Assembly: GCA_017530965.1 (NCBI GenBank)
Contig: JAFXLS010000019.1
Span: forward strand, 1-48,533
Source of the DNA: Fibrobacter sp.
Lineage (GTDB): Bacteria; Fibrobacterota; Fibrobacteria; Fibrobacterales; Fibrobacteraceae
DNA: 48,533 nucleotides
Direction of reading: 5' to 3'
Shown here piece after piece: positions 17,195 through 26,169 of this stretch. The notes under the pieces are model-generated. The model saw only the letters and a list, made by a program, of their open reading frames with translations. It did no database searches and was not told the DNA's origin. A program made the position numbers and the translations under genes. How positions within the stretch are numbered: the first letter of the stretch is position 1; every line of letters starts with the position of its first letter.

Positions 17195-18973
17195 ATGGGA
17201 CTTGGTTTACAAAAGAAGGGGACGGTATCGGCGCTTTGCCTAACAGTGTTTGGTTTTATCGGGGCAAATGCCGAGCCGTTAGCCTTTCCTGAAGCTTTGG
17301 GTTTTGGGGCAAATGTTACCGGTGGCCGTGGAGGCGGCGTTTACCATGTGACGAACCTGAACGATGATGGCGCAGGTTCTTTCCGTGATGCGGTGAGCCA
17401 GGGAAACCGCATTGTCGTTTTTGATGTGGGTGGTATCATCAACATCAAAACGGCCGTTTCTATCAAGAGCAATATCACGATTGCAGGGCAGACGGCTCCG
17501 GGCGAGGGAATTGCCATTCACGGCGGCAAACTCAGCACCGGTAAACAGAGCAACATCATCATCCGTTACCTGCGTATACGCCCGGGCGAAAATACCGCCT
17601 CCGAAAAGGACGATGCGCTCAATCTTTACGATGCGAAGAACGTGATTGTGGATCACTGCTCGGTGGAACTTGCTCCGTGGAACAATTTCGGCGGTTCTTC
17701 GGACAACGCAAGTTACCGCGTGACGGGCGTAACGGTGCAGAACTCGCTGATTGCAAACCCCATCGGACAACAGTTCGGGGCGCATATCGAATCGGTGGAT
17801 GGCACTTGGGCTTGGTATTACAACGCCTTCGTGAACACGCACAATCGTAATCCGCTGGACAAGATTAATGACGTGTTCGTGAACAACATCCTCTACAACT
17901 TCGAAGCGGGCTACACGACACATACGAGCACGCACTTCAATCACGATATCGTGAATAATTACTTTGTCTATGGCCCGAAGGGGAGTAACCCGTGGTTCCA
18001 GGTAGACAAAAACCAGAGTATCTACGCAAGCGGCAACATGATCGATACGGACCGCGACGGAAAACTGAACGGCGGGCCTTCGAACATTTACTATTATCAG
18101 GGCGCGGGCGAGGAACTTGCGAAACCCTGGAGCGAACTTACAACATCGGGCCCGATGCTCAGTGCGGCAAGCGCTTGGCGCTACGTGACGTCGCAGAGCG
18201 GCGTGCTCCCGTACGATGACATTGATTCCCTGATATGGCACCAGGTGGGGACACTTGGGAAAGAAGGAGCCCTGGTGAAAAGCGTTGGCGCCATGGGAAT
18301 CAAAACCAATAACGGCTGGGGCGAAGTAATGGCGGGGAAGGCCGCGACCGATTCCGATAAGGATGGTATGCCCGATTACTTCGAAGAAGCGATGGGTTAC
18401 GACAAGTCGAAAGACGATGCCATGACCAAGGAAAGCGATGGCTATGTGCGCATCGAGAAGTATATCAACTGGCTGGGTGCCATGCACGCGTCGGTTGCGG
18501 GCGGCACTCTCAATTTCGATCTGCGCACGATTACGCACGGGTTCAAGGACGTGGCTCCGGCCTACAGCGTGTCTGCTGCAGAAAACGGAATCGTGGAACT
18601 CGCAGGTGACGGCTATACGGCGAAGTTTGCGCCTAGGGCGAATTTTAGCGGGCTTGCCTCGTTCAAGTACACCGTGAAGGGTAACGACGATACCGAATAT
18701 ACGGGCCGCGTCGAGGTGCTGGTGGAAAAAAGTGATATCGCCGCTGATACGACGGCGCAGGATTCAATCAACACGGATACGACAACGCAAGATTCTTCTA
18801 TTACGCGCCTCGCCGACAGGTATCGCCTTCGCACCGATGCTGTTACGGTAGGCGTCTTTGGCATGAACGGCCATTATGTGGGCGTGACTACGCAGGGACT
18901 TCCGCAAGGCCGCTACATTGTCCGCCAGAAGGTGAATGGCCGGATTGTAAATAAGCTGGTCCGAAAAGACTAA
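17195..18973 (+). CDS. Secreted pectate lyase, PL1 family
   Basis: 592 aa. A longer frame begins at 17165, but ATG 17195 with AAGGA 6 bp upstream is the best start. The signal peptide ends around GANA. The parallel beta-helix lyase (~25-370) carries the family opening GGRGGGVYHVTNLNDDG, GSFRDAV, IAGQTAPGEG, and the strand ladder DHCSVELAPW, VTVQNSLIANP, FVNNILYNFEAGY. A calcium-type loop DSDKDGMPDYFEE (~388-400) follows, then an Ig-like segment, a DTTAQDS linker and a C-terminal module (~550-592) nearly identical to that of the GH26 enzyme at 28195-29844. The lyase cleaves polygalacturonate outside the cell. Confidence 0.9.
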   Translation: MGLGLQKKGTVSALCLTVFGFIGANAEPLAFPEALGFGANVTGGRGGGVYHVTNLNDDGAGSFRDAVSQGNRIVVFDVGGIINIKTAVSIKSNITIAGQTAPGEGIAIHGGKLSTGKQSNIIIRYLRIRPGENTASEKDDALNLYDAKNVIVDHCSVELAPWNNFGGSSDNASYRVTGVTVQNSLIANPIGQQFGAHIESVDGTWAWYYNAFVNTHNRNPLDKINDVFVNNILYNFEAGYTTHTSTHFNHDIVNNYFVYGPKGSNPWFQVDKNQSIYASGNMIDTDRDGKLNGGPSNIYYYQGAGEELAKPWSELTTSGPMLSAASAWRYVTSQSGVLPYDDIDSLIWHQVGTLGKEGALVKSVGAMGIKTNNGWGEVMAGKAATDSDKDGMPDYFEEAMGYDKSKDDAMTKESDGYVRIEKYINWLGAMHASVAGGTLNFDLRTITHGFKDVAPAYSVSAAENGIVELAGDGYTAKFAPRANFSGLASFKYTVKGNDDTEYTGRVEVLVEKSDIAADTTAQDSINTDTTTQDSSITRLADRYRLRTDAVTVGVFGMNGHYVGVTTQGLPQGRYIVRQKVNGRIVNKLVRKD

Positions 18974-18993
18974 ATTGATAGAACCAAACAAGG

Positions 18994-19020
18994 CGTCCCG
19001 ACGAATGTCGGGGCGTTTTT
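18994..19020 (+). terminator. Terminator of the PL1 gene (repeated family)
   Basis: A 9-bp stem CGTCCCGAC / GTCGGGGCG (18994-19002, 19007-19015; one G-T pair) with GAAT loop and T5 tail. The sequence before it (GATAGAACCAAACAAGGCG) and the GAAT loop recur in the terminator at 23754, so both belong to one short intergenic repeat type. Confidence 0.85.
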
Positions 19021-19039
19021 GTATAAAAATTATGGAAAA

Positions 19040-19888
19040 TTATTTCCCGCCGACGGGGAACAGTGCAAATTCCAGTTGGAAAACTTTATCGCTCCCTTCG
19101 TCTTCTTCGGCGAGGAGCGCGATTTCTTTACGGAAGGCGTTGATTCGCTCTACAATGCGTTCGTAGCCTTCTTGGCTGATTCCAAGCGTAAGGCCCGAAA
19201 CATGGCGCGTGCCAGGAGCGTCGCGGTCAATGGAATCTGCAGCGAGCTTTAGGCAATTCTGGTGATAGCCGCGGAGTGCGAGTTTCGAGGTGCGATCGCC
19301 GGTGGTAATGGCGCTTTCGGTCAGCACGTACTTGCCCGATTCATCTTTCTTGATGAGTTGGCATTCTTCGAGTAGCTTTACGGACTGTTTTGCCTGTTCG
19401 ACAGTGATGTTCGGACGAACTTGCTTGGCGAGCGCCTCGTAGTCACCGTCAAAACCGAACATTCCGATAAGGCTGCGGATCGTGAGATGCCGCCAGTCGG
19501 AATATACCATGTACTGAGCATGCCCGAGCAGGTGCTGCTTTTCGGCGAATCGCACAACTTTGAGTACGGCCTGCATTTGCTCGAAGGCAACGTTGCGTTC
19601 GTCGGTGGTTTCGGCCTGGTTGAACTTGACAAGCGCTACGAAAAATTCGGTTTCGTGCTTGCCGAGGCGAAGCCCCGAAGCCACTTTGGGAATGCTTTGG
19701 CTCGAAAGGTTTTTGTCGCCGTTCATGACGCGGCTAATAAAGTCCTTGGCCTTGAAACCGATCTTGTCCGAAAACACGCGAAGCGAAAAGGCGGGGTTCG
19801 CCTCTTTCTTTGCGTTGTAGTAATCTTTCAAAAATTCCCGGTAATCCAGGTATTCGAAGATTCTTTTTGTCGGTTTCTTTTCGCCCAT
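19040..19888 (-). CDS. TIGR02147-family putative regulator (module 2)
   Basis: 282 aa, soluble. Same family as the proteins at 10662-11486 and 30023-30871. The N-terminus reads RIFEYLDYREFLKDYYNAKK, then the putative helix-turn-helix (FSLRVFSDKIGFKAKDFISRVMNGDKNLSSQSI), then the core (KHETEFFVALVKFNQAET) and the conserved block YMVYSDWRHLTIRSLIGMFGFDGDYE. A winged-helix-like segment (LLEECQLIKKDESGKYVLTE) and the final VFQLEFALFPVGGK complete the family pattern. It is divergent from the lipoprotein at 20018, with a palindrome and a promoter between them. Its role as a DNA-binding regulator is inferred. Confidence 0.85.
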   Translation of the reverse strand: MGEKKPTKRIFEYLDYREFLKDYYNAKKEANPAFSLRVFSDKIGFKAKDFISRVMNGDKNLSSQSIPKVASGLRLGKHETEFFVALVKFNQAETTDERNVAFEQMQAVLKVVRFAEKQHLLGHAQYMVYSDWRHLTIRSLIGMFGFDGDYEALAKQVRPNITVEQAKQSVKLLEECQLIKKDESGKYVLTESAITTGDRTSKLALRGYHQNCLKLAADSIDRDAPGTRHVSGLTLGISQEGYERIVERINAFRKEIALLAEEDEGSDKVFQLEFALFPVGGK

Positions 19889-19941
19889 GCCTTAAATGTA
19901 AGAAAAATGTCTACGTAGAGGGATGTTTGTGCTATTTTCCC

Positions 19942-19957
19942 GTTGTCTCGAAACAAC
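19942..19957. promoter_or_regulatory. 16-bp palindrome, looser copy (module 2)
   Basis: GTTGTCTCGAAACAAC lies between the divergent TIGR02147 and lipoprotein genes, about 20 bp upstream of the candidate -35 box. Its arms resemble copy B (GTTGTCCTTAGACAAC) at 21674. The place is ideal for an operator of the adjacent regulator. Confidence 0.45.
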
Positions 19958-19976
19958 GCGTTATCATAGGGAATAT

Positions 19977-20004
19977 TTGTTTTCCTTTTTAGCGAAACTA
20001 TATT
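19977..20004 (+). promoter_or_regulatory. Candidate promoter of the module 2 lipoprotein
   Basis: TTGTTT (19977-19982) and TATATT (19999-20004) are 16 bp apart. The expected start of transcription is about 20011, at or next to the GTG/ATG start codons, so the mRNA may be almost leaderless. Confidence 0.45.
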
Positions 20005-20017
20005 TATATTAGTGGTG

Positions 20018-21646
20018 ATGGATACTTCGAAATACTTTTTAGCGGTTCTCGTTGCCTTTTTTGTTGGCTGTTCTTCGGACAGCCGTGTGGCGGGCAACAG
20101 CGCCGAAACGGGTTCCCCGGAACTCGCGGGTATCTTGGTGCTTGACAATGGTAAGCCTGCCGCCCGTACGAAAGTTCAGTGTGTGCCGGGCAAATACAAC
20201 ATCATTGTCGCAAGCGAGGCCGAACAGGTTCTGCCTTCCGCGTTCGAAACCGAAACGGATGAAAACGGAAACTATGAATTTGACACCATTCCGTCGGGCA
20301 GTTTCTCCTTGGAGGCTTTCCACCAAGAATCCGGCCAGATGCTCCTGTTGCAGAACCTGAATGCCGAAGAAGACGAACCCCTTGCTGTAAACGATACTTT
20401 GCGTAATTCAGGAACGGTCAAGCTACTCGTGCCGGGCGCTTTCCGCGAAAATCAGGGTGGCGAGGCTATCGTCATCGGGACGACAATTCGCAGAAGGGTT
20501 TCTGTGCAGAACGGGAAAATCGTGGTCGATAGCCTCCCGGCAGACACGTTTGAACTTATTGTTTACATGGATGGCATGAGCCCGTTTGGATTTAAGGATG
20601 TTTCCGTAAAGCCTGAAGAAACGACTGTTTGGGGTGATTCGGTGACATACACCTTCAAGGCTCCGCTTGCGCTCCCCGAAGAAATCGATTCGCTCGGCAC
20701 CGTCGTGAGCGATTTCCCGCTGGCCATCCGATTGACAGGAATGGAAATCGCTTTTGATTCTGCGGAGGTGGTGAACGGCCGTTGGGAGGCCGTGCGCATT
20801 TCGCAGGACGGAAATCGCAGCAAGAAACTCCCCATTACGCAGACTTACTTTGACGCTTCTGCCAAGGAGGCCGTGTTCTGGGTGAGTGTCGATTCGCTGA
20901 ATGTTTCAGATTCCCTGGAACTCCATTTTGATAATACCATGGACCCTGCGTATGCAAAGGATGTGTTCCCCACGAACCGCAGCTATTCTTTGGTGTGGCA
21001 TTTCGATAGCGGCCTTGCACCTGTGGACGATGGAGCGGAAAAGGGCTACTTCGAAGGTCTGCCGACAGGGGCCGTGGCTGCCGACGGTGTTGTTGGTAGG
21101 GGAGTGGAACTTGATGAAGGCGATGTTATTGTCGTCGAGAATTCGAGTGCGGCTGATTCGTCGCGCAAGGTGAACTTGAATTACGACGGTAGCGAATATT
21201 TCTGTTTCTCGGTGTGGGTAAAGCTCGGTAATCTTGAAGCGGAACAGACCATTTTCAAGAAGTCCAAGGAATATGCTTTGCGCTATGTTCCAGAGAAAGG
21301 CTTTGTCGTGGACCTCTGGGTTCCCGATTCAAGTTCCGATTCTGTGAAATATGCTTGGTCGTCGGGAATGTCAGATATCAAGGCGGGCGAGTGGGAGTAT
21401 GTCGCCTTTAGCCGCCATACGATATCGCAGTCCAATTTTTACGTGAACGACCGCAAGATTGAAACGGAGCCGGAACAAATCGCTTGGACGGGCGTCCGTG
21501 AACTGGTCGACTTCGAAGTGGGCGGCTTTACCGGTACGATTGACGAACTCATGCTCGGCAGCTGTTACCGCGATGACGCCTGGACGCGCCTCACTTACCT
21601 GAACCAACGCCCCGAAAATTACTGGCCGGTCGTTACGGCTAAATAA
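20018..21646 (+). CDS. Lipoprotein with DUF2341 and LamG-like domains (module 2)
   Basis: 542 aa from ATG 20018; two GTG codons just before (20012, 20015) are alternatives. Lipobox FVGC (Cys ~18). Residues ~35-115 form a carboxypeptidase-regulatory-like sandwich (LDNGKPAARTKVQCVPG, ENGNYEFDTIPSGSFSLEAF). Residues ~215-305 match DUF2341 (FPLAIRLTGMEIAF...RISQDGNRSKKLPI...VFWVSVDSL). Residues ~340-540 are a LamG lectin-like domain (FCFSVWVKLGNLEAEQTIFKK, NFYVNDRKI, FTGTIDELMLG). It is probably anchored at the cell surface and binds glycan or partner. It faces the TIGR02147 gene and is followed by a terminator and then the DUF6055-like gene. Confidence 0.85.
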   Translation: MDTSKYFLAVLVAFFVGCSSDSRVAGNSAETGSPELAGILVLDNGKPAARTKVQCVPGKYNIIVASEAEQVLPSAFETETDENGNYEFDTIPSGSFSLEAFHQESGQMLLLQNLNAEEDEPLAVNDTLRNSGTVKLLVPGAFRENQGGEAIVIGTTIRRRVSVQNGKIVVDSLPADTFELIVYMDGMSPFGFKDVSVKPEETTVWGDSVTYTFKAPLALPEEIDSLGTVVSDFPLAIRLTGMEIAFDSAEVVNGRWEAVRISQDGNRSKKLPITQTYFDASAKEAVFWVSVDSLNVSDSLELHFDNTMDPAYAKDVFPTNRSYSLVWHFDSGLAPVDDGAEKGYFEGLPTGAVAADGVVGRGVELDEGDVIVVENSSAADSSRKVNLNYDGSEYFCFSVWVKLGNLEAEQTIFKKSKEYALRYVPEKGFVVDLWVPDSSSDSVKYAWSSGMSDIKAGEWEYVAFSRHTISQSNFYVNDRKIETEPEQIAWTGVRELVDFEVGGFTGTIDELMLGSCYRDDAWTRLTYLNQRPENYWPVVTAK

Positions 21647-21673
21647 TTGCAAAACATAATTGCGGCAAAGTCC

Positions 21674-21689
21674 GTTGTCCTTAGACAAC
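21674..21689. promoter_or_regulatory. 16-bp palindrome, copy B
   Basis: GTTGTCCTTAGACAAC, a near-perfect palindrome 28 bp after the lipoprotein stop and 76 bp before the ATG of the DUF6055-like gene. It lies on the upstream side of the terminator, as copy C does. Confidence 0.5.
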
Positions 21690-21709
21690 ACGTAAACAAA
21701 GTTTTCGAC

Positions 21710-21738
21710 ACTCCTTAGCTTGCTAGGGAGTATTTTTT
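21710..21738 (+). terminator. Terminator of module 2 lipoprotein
   Basis: Stem ACTCCTTAGC / GCTAGGGAGT (21710-21719, 21722-21731, one G-T pair) followed by ATTTTTTAT. The hairpin is strong and ends the upstream unit. Confidence 0.78.
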
Positions 21739-21765
21739 ATGTCAGCATAAAAGTTGGAGTGTGTT

Positions 21766-23736
21766 ATGCGAAAAAGTTGTTTGGGATTGATTCCGGGCGC
21801 CGTTTTGTCGGCTGCCCTAGGTGTTCACACATACGCGGCGTCGGGTGATGCTTACACATGGCCCGGTTACCGCAGCGACCTGGATTACGACACAAAGTCT
21901 AATCTGGGCGACATTCAGCCGCCGACCAAGTTCAATAACAATTGTTCGGGCGTTACCGGAAAGAAGGCCGGTAAATGGTGGGCGTTTTATTGGGGCAAGG
22001 ATCGCGACAGCCGCATTACCGACGTGACGATTGATTCGATCCTCAAGAAGTACGATACCGATTTCGAGTACCTGTACAATGAGATGGGATGGGCGCCGGA
22101 TGCCCAGGCGCAAGAAGGCCAGTACAGTGCCGTTTATTACTATGGCTCGGGTACGTGTGCCGGTGGTGCGAAGGACGATACCACGGGTGGTTGGCAGACA
22201 TGGGTGGCGGGCTACACGGCGGTGGCGGCCTCGTTCTATCCGCTGTACAGTTTCAATACGAGTTGCCCCTACCGCGATCGCGTGGCGCAGATGGATGCGA
22301 TGATTCACGAGGGAATACACTCGATGACGAACGGCTACCCTGGCGCAAAGGATGCGCACTGGTTCCAGGAAGCGGGTAACACCTGGATTCAGCAGGATAT
22401 GTTCAGCCACCGCGATGGTGTATACAGCGGTATGGGATTTCTGAATGCGGCGACGGTTATTGCGCCGTTTATGCCTATTGAAACCTATTCGGGCTGGCTG
22501 ATTGACGGCACTTTCGGTGGCCCTGGTGGCGGCGCCGATGGCGGTGGCGTGACCGGTAAGAATCAGCGTTACCTGCTGGGCGGCTCGCAGTATAGTAACA
22601 TTTTTCCGACGTTTATCGGCACGTGGATTGGTACGGGAGCTGTTCGCTGGATTTACGGAAACGCTTACGGCAAGACCAAATACCTGCTCGAAACCTACGG
22701 CCTCGACAAGGGGCTGGGCGATGCGGGCGTGCGCAGGCTCATTACCGAATTCCGCGCAAGGCTAGCGATGCTCGACATGAAAAAATGGTCCGGCGAAATC
22801 AGGAACCTGCTGAATCAGCATTTCGGAAGCGACACCTATTGGGAACAGGACATGTGGGACAACAACAGGAAAAGTTACACCTGGAAAATGACTCCGTACC
22901 AGACGGTTTCTGAAAACGGTGGTTACCTGGTTCCGGATCAGGAAACGACTCCGGGCTGGTCGGGCTCGAACGTGGTTCCGCTGAAAGTGCAAAACGGCGC
23001 AAAAGAAGTCACTGTGAGCTTCTACCCGAACGGCGCCAATTCCAACAATAAGAACATGAACTTCTTGCTGTGCTACCGCGCGACCGACGGTACGCCTGTG
23101 TACAGCGAACCCATTACGGGCGAAGGTTCCGCGACGCTTCGCCTGGACAAGACGCCTTCTTCGACGAACGGCACGCCGATGGTCTTTGCGGTGATCGTGA
23201 ATACCGATTACCAGTACACCGGCAACACGGGGATTCGCAAGCTGCATTACGATTATAAGCTCAAACTGGAAACGGGCGTAAGTGGTACTGGGGCGGCAAA
23301 CGTCAAGTACTACAACGACTTCAAGCTGGATTACAAGTGGCCTGAAATTGGCGAAGTCCCGGTTGCGTCCAGTAGCTCTGTAGCTTCGAGCAGCTCTGTC
23401 GCTCCCGCAAGTTCCAGCAGCGTGGTGCCGCCTTCTTCGAGTAGCGAAACGTCGACGGCAATTGCTTTTGAACCGTTGAACGTGCCTTCGCATATCAATG
23501 TCAAATTTAAACGTGGAATTGTAACGGTTGACTACGTTTTACCGCAGCGTGAAAATGTGATGGTTAGCTTGTTTACGGGATTTGGTGCTTTAATTGCCCA
23601 AGAAATGGTTGGCGTGCAGAATGCCGGTGCGCATACGCATTCTTTTGACCTGAGCCAATTGCCTACGGCAACCTATATTGTAAAAGTCACAACGGGCAGT
23701 TACCGTGAAGCTAAATCGATAAACATTTTCCGATAA
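21766..23736 (+). CDS. Secreted DUF6055-like putative metalloprotease
   Basis: 656 aa. The frame can be read from TTG 21754, but ATG 21766 with GGAG 6 bp before it is preferred. The signal peptide ends near HTYA|ASG. A large N-terminal domain (~30-350) has the zinc-protease-like motif HEGIHSMTNG followed about 20 residues later by WFQEAGNTW, a gluzincin pattern (HExxH...E). The domain resembles DUF6055-type proteins as far as I recall; activity is unproven. After a second beta domain (~380-530) come Ser-rich linkers (VASSSSVASSSSV type) and a C-terminal sorting-like module (VMVSLFTGFGALIAQE...LPTATYIVKV). It belongs to module 2. It ends at a strong bidirectional terminator. Confidence 0.8.
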   Translation: MRKSCLGLIPGAVLSAALGVHTYAASGDAYTWPGYRSDLDYDTKSNLGDIQPPTKFNNNCSGVTGKKAGKWWAFYWGKDRDSRITDVTIDSILKKYDTDFEYLYNEMGWAPDAQAQEGQYSAVYYYGSGTCAGGAKDDTTGGWQTWVAGYTAVAASFYPLYSFNTSCPYRDRVAQMDAMIHEGIHSMTNGYPGAKDAHWFQEAGNTWIQQDMFSHRDGVYSGMGFLNAATVIAPFMPIETYSGWLIDGTFGGPGGGADGGGVTGKNQRYLLGGSQYSNIFPTFIGTWIGTGAVRWIYGNAYGKTKYLLETYGLDKGLGDAGVRRLITEFRARLAMLDMKKWSGEIRNLLNQHFGSDTYWEQDMWDNNRKSYTWKMTPYQTVSENGGYLVPDQETTPGWSGSNVVPLKVQNGAKEVTVSFYPNGANSNNKNMNFLLCYRATDGTPVYSEPITGEGSATLRLDKTPSSTNGTPMVFAVIVNTDYQYTGNTGIRKLHYDYKLKLETGVSGTGAANVKYYNDFKLDYKWPEIGEVPVASSSSVASSSSVAPASSSSVVPPSSSSETSTAIAFEPLNVPSHINVKFKRGIVTVDYVLPQRENVMVSLFTGFGALIAQEMVGVQNAGAHTHSFDLSQLPTATYIVKVTTGSYREAKSINIFR

Positions 23737-23753
23737 ATCGATGATACCAAACA

Positions 23754-23787
23754 AAGGCGCCCCGGCGAATGCCGGGGCGCCTTTTAT
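23754..23787. terminator. Bidirectional terminator (repeated family)
   Basis: A 13-bp stem AAGGCGCCCCGGC / GCCGGGGCGCCTT (23754-23766, 23771-23783) with loop GAAT and a short T tail. It lies between two convergent genes. The loop and the upstream ACCAAACAA match the terminator at 18994. Confidence 0.88.
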
Positions 23788-23792
23788 GAATT

Positions 23793-25010
23793 CTAGAATT
23801 GATGCCCTGTCAAATCAAATTGTTTGCCGTTCTTTTCAATGTAAAGCTGATTGCCTTTTTTAAGAATGCGTATTGTAGGAGCATTGTCGTATTTAATTGT
23901 GGTTATATGTCGGATGGTTGTCGTTGTGTCTTTTGATGAGTCGCCTGCCGCGTACAAGGGTGCGAGTGCTTCTGCCCACAGGTGATGCATTGCCTGTCCG
24001 CCACCATTTGCATTCGGGTGGACTCCATCACTCCCGATGAGTTCAGGATGTTCCTTGAAATACCCATAGAAATCGGGACCCTGCGGCAAATCGTTGTCTT
24101 TGACAAGTTTGTCTACGGCTTCCAAATAGGCCGGGTTGATTTGCCAGCCCGCCTTGGCTGAATCCGTTGCGATAATGCGGGCGATTACCGGCGTGATTCC
24201 ATGAGCTTTTGCGGAATCGATAATCGTCTGCATGTTGTTCACGTAATTGTTCAAATTCCAATCGCCTCCGCCCCAAGCGTCATTCGTGCCCATTTCGATC
24301 GCCCAGAATTTTACGTTGCCCGCGTATTCCAGGTATTCGCTCAAATGTTCCACGACTTCGGTGCTGTTGATGCACCCGATACCTCCGCGCAACATAGCTG
24401 GCGTGTATTCGGGAAAGTGCGCGTGAATGAGTTGTGCCGTAGTCGAATCGGTATCCTGCTGCTTGATTCCCATTTGGCTAATGCTTGTGCCCATAAAGAA
24501 CCAGGTGTCGGTGCCGCCCTTACTCATGTCAAAGGCTTCGATTTCGAGAATCTGCCCGACCTCCCCTTCGCTTACAAACTTGAACCACGATTTGCCTGCG
24601 AAGTCGATTGTCACGCCGCGGGCCATCACAGGGTTGTTTTCGATGGTGGCGGCTACCTCCCAGTCGCCATCGGTGCCGTCTGTGGAATTCGCCGAGGTCA
24701 AAATCTTGAAATTCGAAAGGGCTACGCCTGTATGCCCGCAGCCGCTTGTAAAATCGGTAGCCCAAGCGCAATCGCCGAAGGATTCCCAGTTAATCAGCAA
24801 CTTAGAAGGTCCCGCTTCTACATTCAAGGCGATTTCCTTGGCGTTGCTGTTTTTCCAGTTGGTCAAGTAGCCATCGGTCAGGTAATCCGTTGTGGTAGAT
24901 CCTGTATGCGCAGGAAGTCCGCCCGAAACCAATTTATTCGGGGTAATGGCATTTGCCATGGTGCACCCGAATGTGGCAATGATTGCAATAGTCGAAAAAT
25001 TTTTTCCCAT
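23793..25010 (-). CDS. Secreted SGNH/GDSL-type esterase
   Basis: 405 aa from ATG 25010 (a TTG at 25028 is less likely). The signal peptide ends around MANA|ITPN. The N-terminal ~150 residues are a beta-sandwich (discoidin/CBM-like, ending near VGQILEIEAFD). The SGNH hydrolase follows: GTSIS with Ser176, the block III GTNDAWGGG, and SDGVHPN with D328 and H331. These three give the catalytic triad. It is likely a carbohydrate esterase that removes acetyl or other acyl groups from plant polysaccharide. The C-terminus (IRILKKGNQLYIEKNGKQ) is a short sorting-like tail. It lies just downstream of the lipoprotein pair 25120-28082 on the same strand. Confidence 0.85.
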   Translation of the reverse strand: MGKNFSTIAIIATFGCTMANAITPNKLVSGGLPAHTGSTTTDYLTDGYLTNWKNSNAKEIALNVEAGPSKLLINWESFGDCAWATDFTSGCGHTGVALSNFKILTSANSTDGTDGDWEVAATIENNPVMARGVTIDFAGKSWFKFVSEGEVGQILEIEAFDMSKGGTDTWFFMGTSISQMGIKQQDTDSTTAQLIHAHFPEYTPAMLRGGIGCINSTEVVEHLSEYLEYAGNVKFWAIEMGTNDAWGGGDWNLNNYVNNMQTIIDSAKAHGITPVIARIIATDSAKAGWQINPAYLEAVDKLVKDNDLPQGPDFYGYFKEHPELIGSDGVHPNANGGGQAMHHLWAEALAPLYAAGDSSKDTTTTIRHITTIKYDNAPTIRILKKGNQLYIEKNGKQFDLTGHQF

Positions 25011-25119
25011 AAATACACCAAACGTCAAACAACTGTTTTAAAAGTATATTTTTTTTGCCTGATTACATCAAAATTAGCATCGGTTCAGAAAAATCTGTTG
25101 AAAACGATTCATCACTTCT

Positions 25120-26169
25120 TTATTTAGACTGAATCTTATGTTCTGCCATATAGAGGGCGAGATAGTCGATGACGCCGGATACTGCTCCTTTTACGGGAAT
25201 GTAGCGTATGCTGTTGTCATCACTGATGATGATGGCCACCCCTGCAATGTAATTGATCCAATGGTAATCCTCGTAATATTTGAGGGCGACTTTTTTTTGC
25301 GAACCAAAAACGGTAAGCGGCATCACGAAGATGTCATGCGATACCATGATGCTTACGCGCTTCCATTTTGGTAAATTTTTTAGGATGACCGACTGTATGA
25401 ATTCCTGTGCGCGGGGTTCCATTTCGTAAAATGTTTCTGGGTATCCGCCTTCGTATGCCCAGCGAGCCATAAGCTCTATTGAACTGCCTTTTAGGCCGAG
25501 CGCTGTCGCTTGCTTTGCGAGTGAATCGGCTGAAATTTTAAGGAACCAGTTTCCGGTAATGTCGTAATTCGTGATGAGTTTTGGAGGGTTGGTTTCTTCG
25601 CGTCCTTTTGAAATGTTGTTCGCGGTTTCGTTCGTGCGGACAAACCCTGAGGTAATGTATGAGAACTCCTCGTCGCTTTTAAGAGTTGCTCCCAGGTCTT
25701 GCGCCATTTTGATTCCGTTCGCGGTGAGTTCCGTTTCTAACGCTACATCGTCTTCACGTTCGGAATGGCGGATGATGAATACCGCTTTTTCGTCGGATGC
25801 GAGACTTTTATACACGTCGGCCACCGTTGCAAAGCCGTCCTTGTCCAGGACTATTTTTGGAGTGATCTCGGCAATTGCAGACGAAGAAGAAAGCTCAATC
25901 GAAGAAGATAGATCGACTTGCGGTTCCGTTGATGAAGACGAAGCATGCGGAAGAGGACTGCTAGAAGAGAAAACCGGAATGGTCGAAGACGACATGGCCG
26001 AGGACGACCATTCCGGGGAATCTTGTTCGGACGACGATGCGGGTTTCCAGGAGTGATTTAAGGATTCGTCGGACGAACTTGATTCAATATCGGGATTAGA
26101 CGACGTATCGTTACAGGCAGTGAATGCTGCGATACATACTATGGCAAAGACGAAAATAGGCGTGCGCAT
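25120..26169 (-). CDS. Lipoprotein with histidine phosphatase domain
   Basis: 349 aa from ATG 26169, which shares its A with the stop of the upstream gene (TAATG), so the two are translationally coupled. Lipobox FTAC (Cys ~18). A long Ser-rich linker (~28-105) leads to a histidine phosphatase superfamily domain (phosphoglycerate-mutase-like): FIIRHSERED with R134 and the phospho-accepting H135, ITSGFVRTNETA, and the second histidine block VSHDIFVMPL. The family removes phosphate from sugars or phosphoproteins. Being a lipoprotein, it must act outside the cytoplasm. Substrate is unknown. Confidence 0.83.
   Translation of the reverse strand: MRTPIFVFAIVCIAAFTACNDTSSNPDIESSSSDESLNHSWKPASSSEQDSPEWSSSAMSSSTIPVFSSSSPLPHASSSSTEPQVDLSSSIELSSSSAIAEITPKIVLDKDGFATVADVYKSLASDEKAVFIIRHSEREDDVALETELTANGIKMAQDLGATLKSDEEFSYITSGFVRTNETANNISKGREETNPPKLITNYDITGNWFLKISADSLAKQATALGLKGSSIELMARWAYEGGYPETFYEMEPRAQEFIQSVILKNLPKWKRVSIMVSHDIFVMPLTVFGSQKKVALKYYEDYHWINYIAGVAIIISDDNSIRYIPVKGAVSGVIDYLALYMAEHKIQSK

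Noticed and set aside
18975..19252. Short + strand frames after the PL1 gene
   Set aside because: They cover the terminator and the 3' end of the TIGR02147 gene on the other strand.
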